Notes under the pieces: model-generated
What the model was told of the DNA's origin: nothing
Databases searched by the model: none
The model's input: only the letters and a program-made list of their open reading frames with translations
In this document: piece by piece, positions 1 to 7,847 of the stretch
Position numbering within the stretch: the first letter of the stretch is position 1
Layout of the letters: the number at the start of each line of letters is the position of its first letter
From: Gemmatimonadota bacterium
GTDB taxonomy: Bacteria > Gemmatimonadota > Gemmatimonadetes > Gemmatimonadales > Gemmatimonadaceae
Direction of reading: 5' to 3'
Length of the DNA: 64,000 bases
Assembly (NCBI GenBank): GCA_028287235.1
Contig: JAQBQB010000022.1
Location: 62,001-126,000 of the forward strand
Program-made: the position numbers and the translations under genes

Positions 1-201
1 GCCTCCTGAGGGGTTGTTGTATCACGCAGAAAAAAATTCATCAGCACACGGTCGCCGGGACGGCTGCACTTCGTATGCCGAGTACCCATGCGTACCACGT
101 GCAAAACGCATCGGCTCTTTTCAACGCCTTAGTATACTGAGCCAAGCGCTTCGTCAAGAAGCGAAGTAGCGAGTCACTACGAATTATCGGAGAGCGACAC
201 T

Positions 202-657
202 GTGCCGAAATTGATCGTGCTGTTTCATGGTGATGACCAAGCAGCGGCATCGTTGGCGGAAAGTGCGGCCGCGGGCGCGAAGGCAGTCCGGTTTACGGAG
301 GTCGATATTCGGTCCGCGACCGCGACCGGCGGACCGCCGAAGCGCATCGAGTCGGCGGCGCAGCTGCGCGAGTACGATGGTGTGCTGTTGGCATACGCGG
401 GTGACGAGGCGCCAGCCGAAGCGAGGGCGACGCTCGCTGAATTGGCGAACGGAGAGCCGATGCCGAACACGGTGTTCGGTGTGACCGGCGTGGATGCGGC
501 CGCGCTTCAAGCGGTGGCGCAGCTTGGAGGGATCATCGTGTCGCAGCCACGCGGAGCGGACGGGAACGAGAGCGCGCGGCAGCTGGGCGCGCGAATGGCG
601 AAGGTGATTGGGTGGGTGCGTCACGCGTTGGGGCATGAGGCGGAACACACGCACTAG
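202..657 (+). CDS. Flavodoxin-like (WrbA-like) fold protein, degenerate
   Basis: Small 151-aa protein with alternating beta/alpha pattern. The N-terminus (LIVLFHGDD followed by an Ala-rich helix), a central REYDGVLLAYAG strand and a C-terminal helix after SARQLGARMAKV match the layout of WrbA/flavodoxin-type proteins. The phosphate-binding loop that should hold the FMN phosphate (Ser/Thr-rich after strand 1) reads GDDQAAA and looks lost, so FMN binding is doubtful. The start is a GTG preceded by GGAGAG at a fair distance (about 190-195). It stands just upstream of the menaquinone genes but is separated from them by 83 bases with promoter-like AT-rich DNA. The C-terminus carries a small His-rich tail. 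The fold call is tentative; the function is unknown. Confidence 0.55.
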   Translation: MPKLIVLFHGDDQAAASLAESAAAGAKAVRFTEVDIRSATATGGPPKRIESAAQLREYDGVLLAYAGDEAPAEARATLAELANGEPMPNTVFGVTGVDAAALQAVAQLGGIIVSQPRGADGNESARQLGARMAKVIGWVRHALGHEAEHTH

Positions 658-683
658 GATGATAGGATGATAGGATGATAGGA
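657..683. repeat. 8-bp tandem repeat (GGATGATA), about 3.4 copies
   Basis: Three perfect copies of GGATGATA at 657-664, 665-672 and 673-680, followed by a partial GGA. The array starts at the last base of the upstream stop codon and sits before the mqnB promoter region. It is a microsatellite-like array that could vary in copy number. Confidence 0.85.
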
Positions 684-697
684 ACAGCGCGTGAACC

Positions 698-715
698 TAT
701 AATACATGCTATACT
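698..715 (+). promoter_or_regulatory. Possible -10 elements upstream of mqnB
   Basis: TATAAT (698-703) and TATACT (710-715) stand out as AT-rich hexamers in otherwise GC-rich DNA, 26-43 bases upstream of the mqnB GTG. No convincing -35 is visible at the right spacing and there is no clear Shine-Dalgarno before the GTG, so a short-leader transcript is possible. Weak call. Confidence 0.25.
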
Positions 716-740
716 GACCATATTATGACGCGATAATGGC

Positions 741-1391
741 GTGAAAAATACCTATGACTTTGTCATATCTTTCGCCGCGGCGCTGGAGGGCGAAGGGCTG
801 CCGCAGGCACTTTCCGGGCGGTCGATAGCGCTACTCAGAACGGGCGTTGGGCCGGTGAATGCGGCGTATTCGGTGACGCGGTTTCTCATGGAGAACACCG
901 TCGGCGCGGTGATCGTTTGCGGCGTTGGGGGAGCCTATCCAGGATTCGGGTTGGCGACGGGAGACGTCGTCTGCGCCGAAAGCGAGACCTATGGGGATCT
1001 CGGCGCAGATTCTCCCGAAGGGTTTCTCGACATGCAGGCACTTGGATTTCCGGTGATCGAAGGCGCGGCTCCAGTCTTCAATCGTCTGCCGCTCGACCTG
1101 TTCCCGGTGCAGCGGCGCGTGCCGTTCGTCACGTGCGCGACGTGTACGGGAACCGACGCGAAGGCCGTGTCGCTCGCTGCACGCACCGGAGGCGCCGTGG
1201 AGTCGATGGAAGGCGCCGCGGTAGTTCACGTCGCGCGGCTCATGGGTGTGAACGTGGGCGAGGTGCGCGGCATCTCGAACGCGGTGGGAAATCGCGACCG
1301 CGCGCAGTGGCGCCTGAAGGAAGCGGCGGCGGCGGCGCGCACGGCGCTCATCAATTGGATCGAAGACGGAGGAGGAGCAGCTGGATGTTGA
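741..1391 (+). CDS. mqnB: Futalosine hydrolase MqnB
   Basis: 216-aa nucleoside phosphorylase/hydrolase-fold enzyme that cleaves futalosine to dehypoxanthine futalosine and hypoxanthine in the futalosine route to menaquinone, in the cytosol. Seen: GVGGAYPG loop, an ESETYGDLGADSPEGF segment typical of MqnB, and the family ESMEGAA motif near residue 155 that holds the purine-ribose pocket. Start is GTG at 741; the upstream ATGs run into stops. The end overlaps mqnD by 7 bases, so the two are surely co-translated. The other pathway genes (mqnA, mqnC, mqnE) are not in the window. Identity is supported both by the motifs and by the mqnD neighbour. Confidence 0.92.
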   Translation: MKNTYDFVISFAAALEGEGLPQALSGRSIALLRTGVGPVNAAYSVTRFLMENTVGAVIVCGVGGAYPGFGLATGDVVCAESETYGDLGADSPEGFLDMQALGFPVIEGAAPVFNRLPLDLFPVQRRVPFVTCATCTGTDAKAVSLAARTGGAVESMEGAAVVHVARLMGVNVGEVRGISNAVGNRDRAQWRLKEAAAAARTALINWIEDGGGAAGC

Positions 1392-2161
1392 GTCTCGCCA
1401 TTTCACCATGTCCAAACGACACGTTCATCTTTTGCGCGATGGTAGATAGCTTCCGCCTCGAGCTGGACGATGTGGAGTCACTGAATCTGCGCGCGGAGCG
1501 CGGTGAGTTCGACGTGACGAAGATTTCGGTGGCCGCGTATGGACGAATTCGCGAGCAGTACGCGCTACTGCGCGCGGGCGGCGCCGCCGGCTTTGGTGTT
1601 GGGCCGTTGCTCGTGAGCCGTGAAGCGCGTGCCCCGGGCGGGCGTGTGGCGATTCCAGGCGACCGAACGACGGCCGCGCTGCTCCTTCAACTGCTCGGCG
1701 ACTTCGACACGGTGCCGATGCGCTTCGATCTCATCGAAGGTGCAGTGTTGTCGGGCGCGGTGGACTGCGGAGTTCTGATCCACGAGGGCCGGTTCACCTA
1801 CGCCCAAAAGGGGCTCGTGAAGCTGGCCGACCTGGGCGAAGTGTGGGAGACGCGGATGCAGTGTCCAATTCCGCTGGGCGCGATCGCGATTCGCCGGGAG
1901 CTCGGCCCAGACGTGGCGCGCCGCGTGAACGCAGAGATCCGCGAGAGTCTCCTCCGCTCGCGCGCGCGGCCGGAGGAGTGCGCGGACTTCGTCCGGCGAC
2001 ACGCGCAGGAGATGGCGCCGGACGTCATTCAAAGCCACATCGATCTCTACGTCAACGACTACTCGCTCGACGCGGACGTGAGCGCCGTGGAGCGGCTCGT
2101 CGCGCTCGGGGAACAGCGCGGGCTATATCCGTCGTCGACGCAGCCGATCTTCGCGGTCTGA
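1385..2161 (+). CDS. mqnD: 1,4-dihydroxy-6-naphthoate synthase MqnD
   Basis: 258-aa periplasmic-binding-protein-fold enzyme that converts cyclic dehypoxanthine futalosine to 1,4-dihydroxy-6-naphthoate. Seen: N-terminal ISPCPNDTFIF with the family CPNDTF signature, an IHEGRFTY segment near residue 130, and an IPLGAIAIRR segment near residue 160. The start chosen is the ATG at 1385, which lies inside the last codons of mqnB (7-base overlap); the reading frame is open further upstream but that part is a shadow of mqnB. It ends 10 bases before a convergent gene, with a shared hairpin over both stops. Confidence 0.92.
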   Translation: MLSLAISPCPNDTFIFCAMVDSFRLELDDVESLNLRAERGEFDVTKISVAAYGRIREQYALLRAGGAAGFGVGPLLVSREARAPGGRVAIPGDRTTAALLLQLLGDFDTVPMRFDLIEGAVLSGAVDCGVLIHEGRFTYAQKGLVKLADLGEVWETRMQCPIPLGAIAIRRELGPDVARRVNAEIRESLLRSRARPEECADFVRRHAQEMAPDVIQSHIDLYVNDYSLDADVSAVERLVALGEQRGLYPSSTQPIFAV

Positions 2162-2164
2162 ACG

Positions 2165-2184
2165 GAAGCGCCTACGGGCGCTTC
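2165..2184. terminator. Bidirectional hairpin spanning two convergent stop codons
   Basis: Perfect 8-bp stem GAAGCGCC / GGCGCTTC with TACG loop. It begins 4 bases after the mqnD stop and covers the stop codon of the convergent zinc-ribbon gene. There is no T-tract on either side, so it may terminate weakly or protect 3' ends. Confidence 0.45.
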
Positions 2185-3002
2185 GCGTCCAGCGCGATCT
2201 TGATGTCGTTCTCGTGTGTGATGTATTCCGGGAGCTGCTTCGCGCGCTCTGTGGGAGCGGCGGCGACCAACTTGTCGTAGAAGGTGCGCTCCGCGGGCGC
2301 ATCCTTTCGAATGCGAGCTGCGTTGCCGGCGAGGATGAGGCCGAGCAGATGGTTCGGGTGAAGCGAGAGAATCGTGTCGGCTTCGGCGTGCGCGAGTGAT
2401 TCGTCGCCGGAGATCGCGGCGATGCGGCCCATGTCGTAGCGCTGATCGAGATCGAGCTTGCCGATCATCTGATACGCGGTGATGGCCATGGGAGCGAAGA
2501 GCGACACCGTGTCGGCGGCGCCGCGCTCGTGCGCGCCCATCACGCGATTGTAGAGACGAACCGCGGCTTCGGCCGGGGACAGCGCGCTGATGTCGGGCGC
2601 AGCGCCGTTTCCGGTTGCGCCAGCGAACGGCGCCGCTCCCGCCGCCGCGGCGTCTGCTGTCCCCGCGGTCGCAGCCGTCGCAGCTGTCGTGTCGGCCGGC
2701 TGTCTGCTGAAGCGCTGGCCCGCGATGAGGGCGATGAGGGCGACGAGTGCAATTGCCGCGACAGCCCAAGGCAGCGCCGAGGAGAAGCTGCGTTGATCGA
2801 CGGAGCCTTCCGCGCCGGCCGGTGTGCCGCACCGGTGGCAGAATCGGGCGCCTGGAGTAAGCGGTGCGCCACAGCCGCCACAGGTGGCGTCGGCGAGTGA
2901 CGCGCCGCAATTCGAGCAGAATTTTCCCGAGGCTGGAACGCCACACGAAGGACAGGGCGGTAGCGGCTCGGCGGAAGCGGATTTAGGAGGCATCGCGGAC
3001 AA
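2172..3002 (-). CDS. Double zinc-ribbon membrane protein with helical C-terminal domain
   Basis: 276-aa protein. Two consecutive zinc ribbons at the N-terminus (CPSCG...CSNCG near residues 18-33 and CGGCG...CHRCG near residues 43-59) are followed by one transmembrane helix (about 76-93), an Ala/Thr-rich low-complexity linker (about 103-133), and a helical C-terminal domain with TPR-like spacing that includes AEADTILSLHPNHLLGLIL. Such zinc-ribbon/TM/TPR proteins are common and mostly uncharacterised; a scaffold or sensing role is plausible but not shown. A second ATG (Met4) could also be the start. It is convergent with mqnD and divergent from the first glycosyltransferase of the EPS locus. 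Confidence 0.8.
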   Translation of the reverse strand: MSAMPPKSASAEPLPPCPSCGVPASGKFCSNCGASLADATCGGCGAPLTPGARFCHRCGTPAGAEGSVDQRSFSSALPWAVAAIALVALIALIAGQRFSRQPADTTAATAATAGTADAAAAGAAPFAGATGNGAAPDISALSPAEAAVRLYNRVMGAHERGAADTVSLFAPMAITAYQMIGKLDLDQRYDMGRIAAISGDESLAHAEADTILSLHPNHLLGLILAGNAARIRKDAPAERTFYDKLVAAAPTERAKQLPEYITHENDIKIALDAKRP

Positions 3003-3097
3003 AGTTACACGGCGGAGGCCGTCGGCGCGTAGGGTCCTTGCATTGGTCTGCGATCTGCACCTGCAGGGGGCGGTAGGCGTTCACCTGCGAGGAGCCG

Positions 3098-4354
3098 TTG
3101 CAGCAGCAAAGAGTTGAGTCCGGTTCGGAGCACAGCGGCTGCGCGCCGAGAGTTCTGTACGTCTGGGACGACGACTATCCGTGGGATGTTCGCACGGAGA
3201 AGGTGTGTGCGGCGTTGACGACGCATGGATCCGACGTGCATCTGGTTGCGCGCAACACGCGATGGGGGCCGCGCACCGAGCGACTGGCGGAGGCAACGGT
3301 GCATCGTATGACGCCGTGGCGCGCACTGGGGAAGAGAGTCGACGGAGCGTTGGCTTTTCCCGCATTCTTCAATCCGCGCTGGGTGTCGTTGCTCGCCGAG
3401 ACGATTCGCGCGGTGAAGCCCGACGTGCTGATCGTCCGCGATTTGCCGCTCTGTCCGACCGCATTGAATGCCGGGCGCCGATTCGGACTTCCGGTGATCC
3501 TCGACATGGCCGAGAACTACCCGGCGCTCGTGCGGTCGAACTGGGAGGCGAAGCGCCACACGGTGTTGGATTACGCGGTGCGAAACCCGGCGGCGGTCTC
3601 GGCGGTGGAGCGGTACTGCGTGCAGCGTGTGGATCGCACGCTCGTGGTGATCGAGGAGTCGGGCGATCGATTGGTGCGCGATCTCGGCGTGCCGGCGGAT
3701 CGAATCGATGTGGTCGGCAACACGCCGCCGCGCGCGCGCGCCGAGCACGCGCCGCGCCCGCCTCGTGACGCGTCGTCGCCGCTCGAAGTCGCGTACTTGG
3801 GCATCTTCGAGATTCCACGGGGTATAGGAGACGTGCTGGAGGCAATGGCGCGCCTTCGCGGGCGGGCCAAGGTGCGACTCACCCTCGTGGGGGACGGGCG
3901 CGACATGACGATTTTTCGCGAGCAAGCAAGGCGACTGGCGCTGACGGACGACGAAGTGTCGTTCCGCGGATTTCTCGTGCACGACGACGCGCTCGCGGTA
4001 GTGGCGAAGGCGGACGTGGGCATCGTGCCGCATCGTGCCGTCGAAGCCTGGAACACGACGATCCCGAACAAGCTGTTCGACTACATGGCCGCCGGGCTGG
4101 CGGTGATCACGTCGGACGCGGCGCCGGCGGCTCGCGTGGTTCGCACGACTGGCGCGGGCGAAGTGTTCAGGTCAGGCGATGCGTCGGAGCTCGCCGACGC
4201 GATCGTGCGGCTCGCCGATCCGGCGCGCTGCGCCGCGGCGGCGGCAGCGGGACAACGAGCGATTCGCGATCGGTATCACTGGGAACAGGACGCGTCGACG
4301 CTCGCCGCGGCGGTCTCGCTCGTCGCGCGAGGGCGCGACGTTGCGGTCGCGTGA
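3098..4354 (+). CDS. GT4-family glycosyltransferase
   Basis: 418-aa GT-B fold glycosyltransferase, first gene of the EPS locus. The N-terminal acceptor domain has the strand RVLYVWDDDYPWDVRTEK. The C-terminal donor domain shows LTLVGDG, a TIPNKLFDYMAAGLAVI nucleotide-sugar-binding segment near residue 320, and a conserved Glu in GAGEVF. It probably adds one sugar to the lipid-linked repeat unit on the cytosolic face of the inner membrane. The start is a TTG with GAGGAG at 3089-3094; no ATG or GTG fits upstream of the first conserved strand. Donor and acceptor cannot be read from sequence. Confidence 0.88.
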   Translation: MQQQRVESGSEHSGCAPRVLYVWDDDYPWDVRTEKVCAALTTHGSDVHLVARNTRWGPRTERLAEATVHRMTPWRALGKRVDGALAFPAFFNPRWVSLLAETIRAVKPDVLIVRDLPLCPTALNAGRRFGLPVILDMAENYPALVRSNWEAKRHTVLDYAVRNPAAVSAVERYCVQRVDRTLVVIEESGDRLVRDLGVPADRIDVVGNTPPRARAEHAPRPPRDASSPLEVAYLGIFEIPRGIGDVLEAMARLRGRAKVRLTLVGDGRDMTIFREQARRLALTDDEVSFRGFLVHDDALAVVAKADVGIVPHRAVEAWNTTIPNKLFDYMAAGLAVITSDAAPAARVVRTTGAGEVFRSGDASELADAIVRLADPARCAAAAAAGQRAIRDRYHWEQDASTLAAAVSLVARGRDVAVA

Positions 4355-4400
4355 TTCGATGATGCCTGACAATCTCGCGGGCAGACGGCGGGATGGCGGC

Positions 4401-5873
4401 ATGCGTGTCGCTGCGGCGATCGCGCTTGGTGCGTTGTTGGCGTTTTCGTGCGCGGCGCCGCAGGACTCGAGCACGGCAGCGAAGGGAGTAACCAGCGTCG
4501 CGGATACGGCGAAGCCCCCGCCCGCGCCGCCGCCGGTGGTCACGGGCGCGTCGACGCCGGTGAACACGAGCGCGCAATACGATTCGGTGTCGCGGCATTG
4601 GCCGCACATCCGCGTGCAGGTAACGGACTATCGCATCGGCTATCTGACGGACGCCGCGACACGCGAGGCCGAGTTCAAGTGGACGGGCGCGCACGGCGAC
4701 GACATCCTGCTGGATGCGTCCGACTCCCGGTCGGTGCCCAAGTACAGGTTGTACGATCCAAGCGCGAAGATCGACCGATACGTGTTGAACTGGACGGTGA
4801 TCCAGGCGGGGAGCGAGCCGGAAAACAACTCCACCGCGTACACGACGCACATGCAGAAATGGTACACGGCGCACTCGTCGTATCAACTGGAGAGCGCGTT
4901 CCTGCACGACGCCTCGAAATGCTCCGCCGGCACGAAGACCGCGGCGTGCCGCGTGACCTTCAAGATCTGGAACTCGGCGCGGTTCGCGCTCAACCCGGGC
5001 GACGCCGGCGTGCGCGCCTACCAGCGCGACAGATTTAAAGAAGTCTTATCCGACGCCGACGGGCTGTTCCTCGACGAGCACGGCTCGGGCGACTTCGACG
5101 ACAACCTGTCGTCGTTGAAGATTGTGGAATATCCCAGCTACGCGACGTACAAGACGGACATGGTGTCGTGGCTGGCCGATCTCAAAGCCGCCGTGGCGCC
5201 GAAGCAGCTCGTCATCAACACTGCGACGTACATCTCGAGCTGGGACACGCAGTTGGCGAACGCGGCGGGCGGCGCGCACGCCGAGGGGATCAACAATCCA
5301 TTCCGTGCCGATCTCGAACAGCGCTGGGATTTCATGGAGGCGCTGAACAAGGGAGGCACCGCGGTGGAGATGGTGCCGGCGGGCGACACGCCAGCGAACT
5401 ACACGGCGGGCGGGTCGGCGACCGCGGCCGCACGCCGCAAGTTGTTCCAGCTGGCGAGCTACTATCTCGTGGTGCCGAGTCCGACAGATCTGCTTCGCTT
5501 CAACTGGGGGCCGGATTGGACGACGCCATACTCGACGCAATGGTACAAGGCGATCGAGGTGGACGTGGGCAAGCCGATCTCGCCGCGGCACATCATGGGT
5601 GAGGGAAAAGATCCTGCCGGCCACAGCTATCGCATCTGGGCGCGCGAGTTCGAGAACGCGGTCGTGTTCGTGCGGCCGGTGATCGAATGGTCGAGCCAGA
5701 CGTACGACGACGGCACCGCGTTGACGATCACGATGCCGTCGGGCGACACGTACCTGCCGCTCAGCACCGATGGCACGGTCGGTGCCCCTACGGACCGTGT
5801 CACACTGCGCACGAGCGAGTCCGCGATCCTGCTGCGGAAGAGCCGGATGCAGGCGGTGGCGCCCACGTCGTAA
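4401..5873 (+). CDS. Secreted GHL15-like putative glycoside hydrolase
   Basis: 490-aa protein from the ATG at 4401, which gives a hydrophobic leader ending AFSCAAP (a possible though weak lipobox). In-frame ATGs at 4359/4362 would add 14 basic residues. After a Pro/Thr-rich linker comes a TIM-barrel-like domain; DGLFLDEHGSGDFDDN near residues 223-238 carries acidic residues in a barrel-strand context. It resembles the hypothetical glycosyl hydrolase family 15 (GHL15) group often found in polysaccharide loci. A role in trimming or releasing exopolysaccharide fits the neighbourhood but is inferred. Five bases separate the upstream GT stop from the earlier candidate ATG at 4359. Confidence 0.7.
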   Translation: MRVAAAIALGALLAFSCAAPQDSSTAAKGVTSVADTAKPPPAPPPVVTGASTPVNTSAQYDSVSRHWPHIRVQVTDYRIGYLTDAATREAEFKWTGAHGDDILLDASDSRSVPKYRLYDPSAKIDRYVLNWTVIQAGSEPENNSTAYTTHMQKWYTAHSSYQLESAFLHDASKCSAGTKTAACRVTFKIWNSARFALNPGDAGVRAYQRDRFKEVLSDADGLFLDEHGSGDFDDNLSSLKIVEYPSYATYKTDMVSWLADLKAAVAPKQLVINTATYISSWDTQLANAAGGAHAEGINNPFRADLEQRWDFMEALNKGGTAVEMVPAGDTPANYTAGGSATAAARRKLFQLASYYLVVPSPTDLLRFNWGPDWTTPYSTQWYKAIEVDVGKPISPRHIMGEGKDPAGHSYRIWAREFENAVVFVRPVIEWSSQTYDDGTALTITMPSGDTYLPLSTDGTVGAPTDRVTLRTSESAILLRKSRMQAVAPTS

Positions 5874-5888
5874 CAGTCGCAGGCAGTC

Positions 5889-6773
5889 ATGTCGTTGTCG
5901 TTTCACGCGGCCCAGACACCGCACTTTTTCACGGTCGACGTCGAGGATTACTTCCAGGTTGGCGCGTTCGAGCGGTTGATCCCGCGGTCGACCTGGGACA
6001 GCTACGCCTGCCGCGTCGAGCGCAACGTGGATCGGTTGCTCGAGCTTCTCGGAAGCGCCGGAGCAACGGGCACGTTCTTCACGCTGGGATGGATCGCCGA
6101 CCGGTATCCGCAAATGGTGAAGCGGATCGCGCGCGGCGGACACGAGATCGCGTCGCACGGAGCGACGCATCGTCGCGTGAACCTGCTGTCGCCCGCCGAG
6201 TTTCGTGAAGAAATTCGCAGCTCGAAGGCCACGCTCGAGGATGCGTCGGGTACGGTGGTGAGCGGCTACCGCGCTCCGAACTTCTCGATTCTGCCGGGCT
6301 ACGAATGGGCGTTCGACGTGCTGCTCGAGGAGGGCTACGAGTACGACTCGAGCCGCTTCCCCATTCAGCGTCCCGGCTACGGATCGCCAAACACGCCGCG
6401 TTATGCGCACGGAATCACCTGCTCGTCGGGTACGCTGCTCGAGCTGCCGATGACCACGCTCGACGTGATGGGCGCGCACATTCCTGCCGCGGGCGGCGCG
6501 TACCTACGGCACTTCCCGTACAGCGTCGTACGCAGCGCGTTTCGTGCGCGGCAGAACGCCGGGATACCCGGTGTGTTCTACATGCACCCGTGGGAGATCG
6601 ATCCGGAGCAGCCGCGCGTCGCGGCGCCGTTCGTCACGCGACTTCGCCACTACGGCGGTCTGAAAAAGATGCAGCCGCGCATCGAGCGGATGCTCGGAGA
6701 ATTTCGATTCACGTCGGTCGCCGACGCGCTGCCGGACATCCGGCGGACGGCGCCGCTCGTTCACGCCGCGTAG
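5889..6773 (+). CDS. XrtA-type polysaccharide deacetylase (NodB fold with DUF3473 tail)
   Basis: 294-aa NodB-fold deacetylase. Seen: TVDVEDYFQV at residues 15-24 (the VDVEDY variant of the catalytic Asp motif typical of the exosortase-A-associated deacetylases), HEIASHGATH near residues 83-92 supplying the metal-binding His pair, a YRAPNFS motif, and a C-terminal region with FYMHPWEIDPEQPR (DUF3473-like). It should remove acetyl groups from N-acetylated sugars of the EPS. No signal peptide is visible. It is followed with no gap by the FemAB-like gene, the same order as in exosortase-associated EPS loci. Confidence 0.9.
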   Translation: MSLSFHAAQTPHFFTVDVEDYFQVGAFERLIPRSTWDSYACRVERNVDRLLELLGSAGATGTFFTLGWIADRYPQMVKRIARGGHEIASHGATHRRVNLLSPAEFREEIRSSKATLEDASGTVVSGYRAPNFSILPGYEWAFDVLLEEGYEYDSSRFPIQRPGYGSPNTPRYAHGITCSSGTLLELPMTTLDVMGAHIPAAGGAYLRHFPYSVVRSAFRARQNAGIPGVFYMHPWEIDPEQPRVAAPFVTRLRHYGGLKKMQPRIERMLGEFRFTSVADALPDIRRTAPLVHAA

Positions 6774-7847
6774 ATGTCTCCGGCGCAGGCAACGGAGACG
6801 CGCGCGACCGACAACGCGGCGGCGCAGGGACTGACCGTCGGTCCGTTCGCCGGAGAACCGGCTGAGTGGGACGCGTTCGCCGAGCGACAGGCGGGCTACA
6901 CGCATTATCACAAGTACGGTTGGCGGCGTGTGATGGAGCGTGTCTTCTCCCACGAGGGCGTGTACCTGGCTGCGCGCGACGCTGCGGGCGAGCTCGCGGG
7001 AATTCTTCCGCTCATCAGGATGAGAAGCGCGCTGTTCGGTCGCCAGCTCTGTTCCATGCCGTTTCTGAACTACGGCGGTCCGATCGGCAGCGACGACGCG
7101 ATTCGGGCGCTATCCAGCGTGGCGGCAGAGCAGGCCGGGCGCGAGCGCACGAAGACGCTGGAGTACCGCGCGCGCGTACCGCTACCGGTCGACTTTCCGT
7201 CGTCGTCGCACAAGATCACGGTGACGATGGATCTCAAGCCCAACGCGTCGCAGGCGCTGTTCAAGTCGCTGCCGTCGCAGGTGCGCAACCAGGTACGCAA
7301 GCCGATCAAGGCCGGCGTGACGATGCGGTTCGGCGCGGATCAGGTGCGGCCGTTCTTCGAGGTGTTCGCGCGCAACATGCGCGATCTCGGAACGCCGACG
7401 CACACGCCGAAGCTGTTCGAGGCGATCGCGGCGGAGTTTCCGAACGACGCGATCTTCGGCTGCGCGTACGTCGGCGACAAACCGGTCGCGGCGGGCTGTG
7501 GGATCGTATGGGGCAACGAGATCGAGATGGCCTGGGGCTCGGCGCTCCGCGAGTACAACAAGTCGCACGCGCCGAACATGATGATGTACTGGTCGTTCAT
7601 GGAGCGCGCCTGCGAATTGGGGCTGAGCGTCTTCAACTTCGGCCGCTGTACGCCGGGCGAAGGCACGCATCGGTTCAAGACTCAGTGGGGCGGCCGCGAC
7701 GAGGCGCTGTGGTGGTACGGGCCGCACGTCAACGAGCTCGGGAAGATAGGAGCCGCCGAGCGGTACGGGCCGTTGGTGTGGCGGCATCTTCCGCTGCCGA
7801 TCGCGAACATGATCGGCCCCTGGGTGCGGCGAGGAATCTCGGCGTGA
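6774..7847 (+). CDS. FemAB-family protein of the XrtA/PEP-CTERM-associated type
   Basis: 357-aa protein with two GNAT-like lobes. Seen: YTHYHKYGWRRVMERVF near residue 43, LPSQVRNQVRKPIKAGV near residue 165, and FNFGRCTPGEGTHRFKTQWGG near the end, all typical of the FemAB-like proteins encoded next to exosortase-A systems. FemAB proteins transfer amino acids from aminoacyl-tRNA, but the substrate of this branch is unknown. The start abuts the stop of the deacetylase; the stop overlaps the next gene by GTGA. This is part of a translationally coupled run 5889-11246. Confidence 0.88.
   Translation: MSPAQATETRATDNAAAQGLTVGPFAGEPAEWDAFAERQAGYTHYHKYGWRRVMERVFSHEGVYLAARDAAGELAGILPLIRMRSALFGRQLCSMPFLNYGGPIGSDDAIRALSSVAAEQAGRERTKTLEYRARVPLPVDFPSSSHKITVTMDLKPNASQALFKSLPSQVRNQVRKPIKAGVTMRFGADQVRPFFEVFARNMRDLGTPTHTPKLFEAIAAEFPNDAIFGCAYVGDKPVAAGCGIVWGNEIEMAWGSALREYNKSHAPNMMMYWSFMERACELGLSVFNFGRCTPGEGTHRFKTQWGGRDEALWWYGPHVNELGKIGAAERYGPLVWRHLPLPIANMIGPWVRRGISA

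Noticed and set aside
1-201. Search for a gene or strong promoter in the first 201 bases
   Set aside because: Only a TATACT (133-138) without a -35 and a short GCTTC/GAAGC stem; no coding frame with sensible composition.
5046-6479. Minus-strand open frame opposite the GHL15-like and deacetylase genes
   Set aside because: Arg/His-rich composition and no recognisable motif; the plus-strand genes carry clear catalytic motifs.
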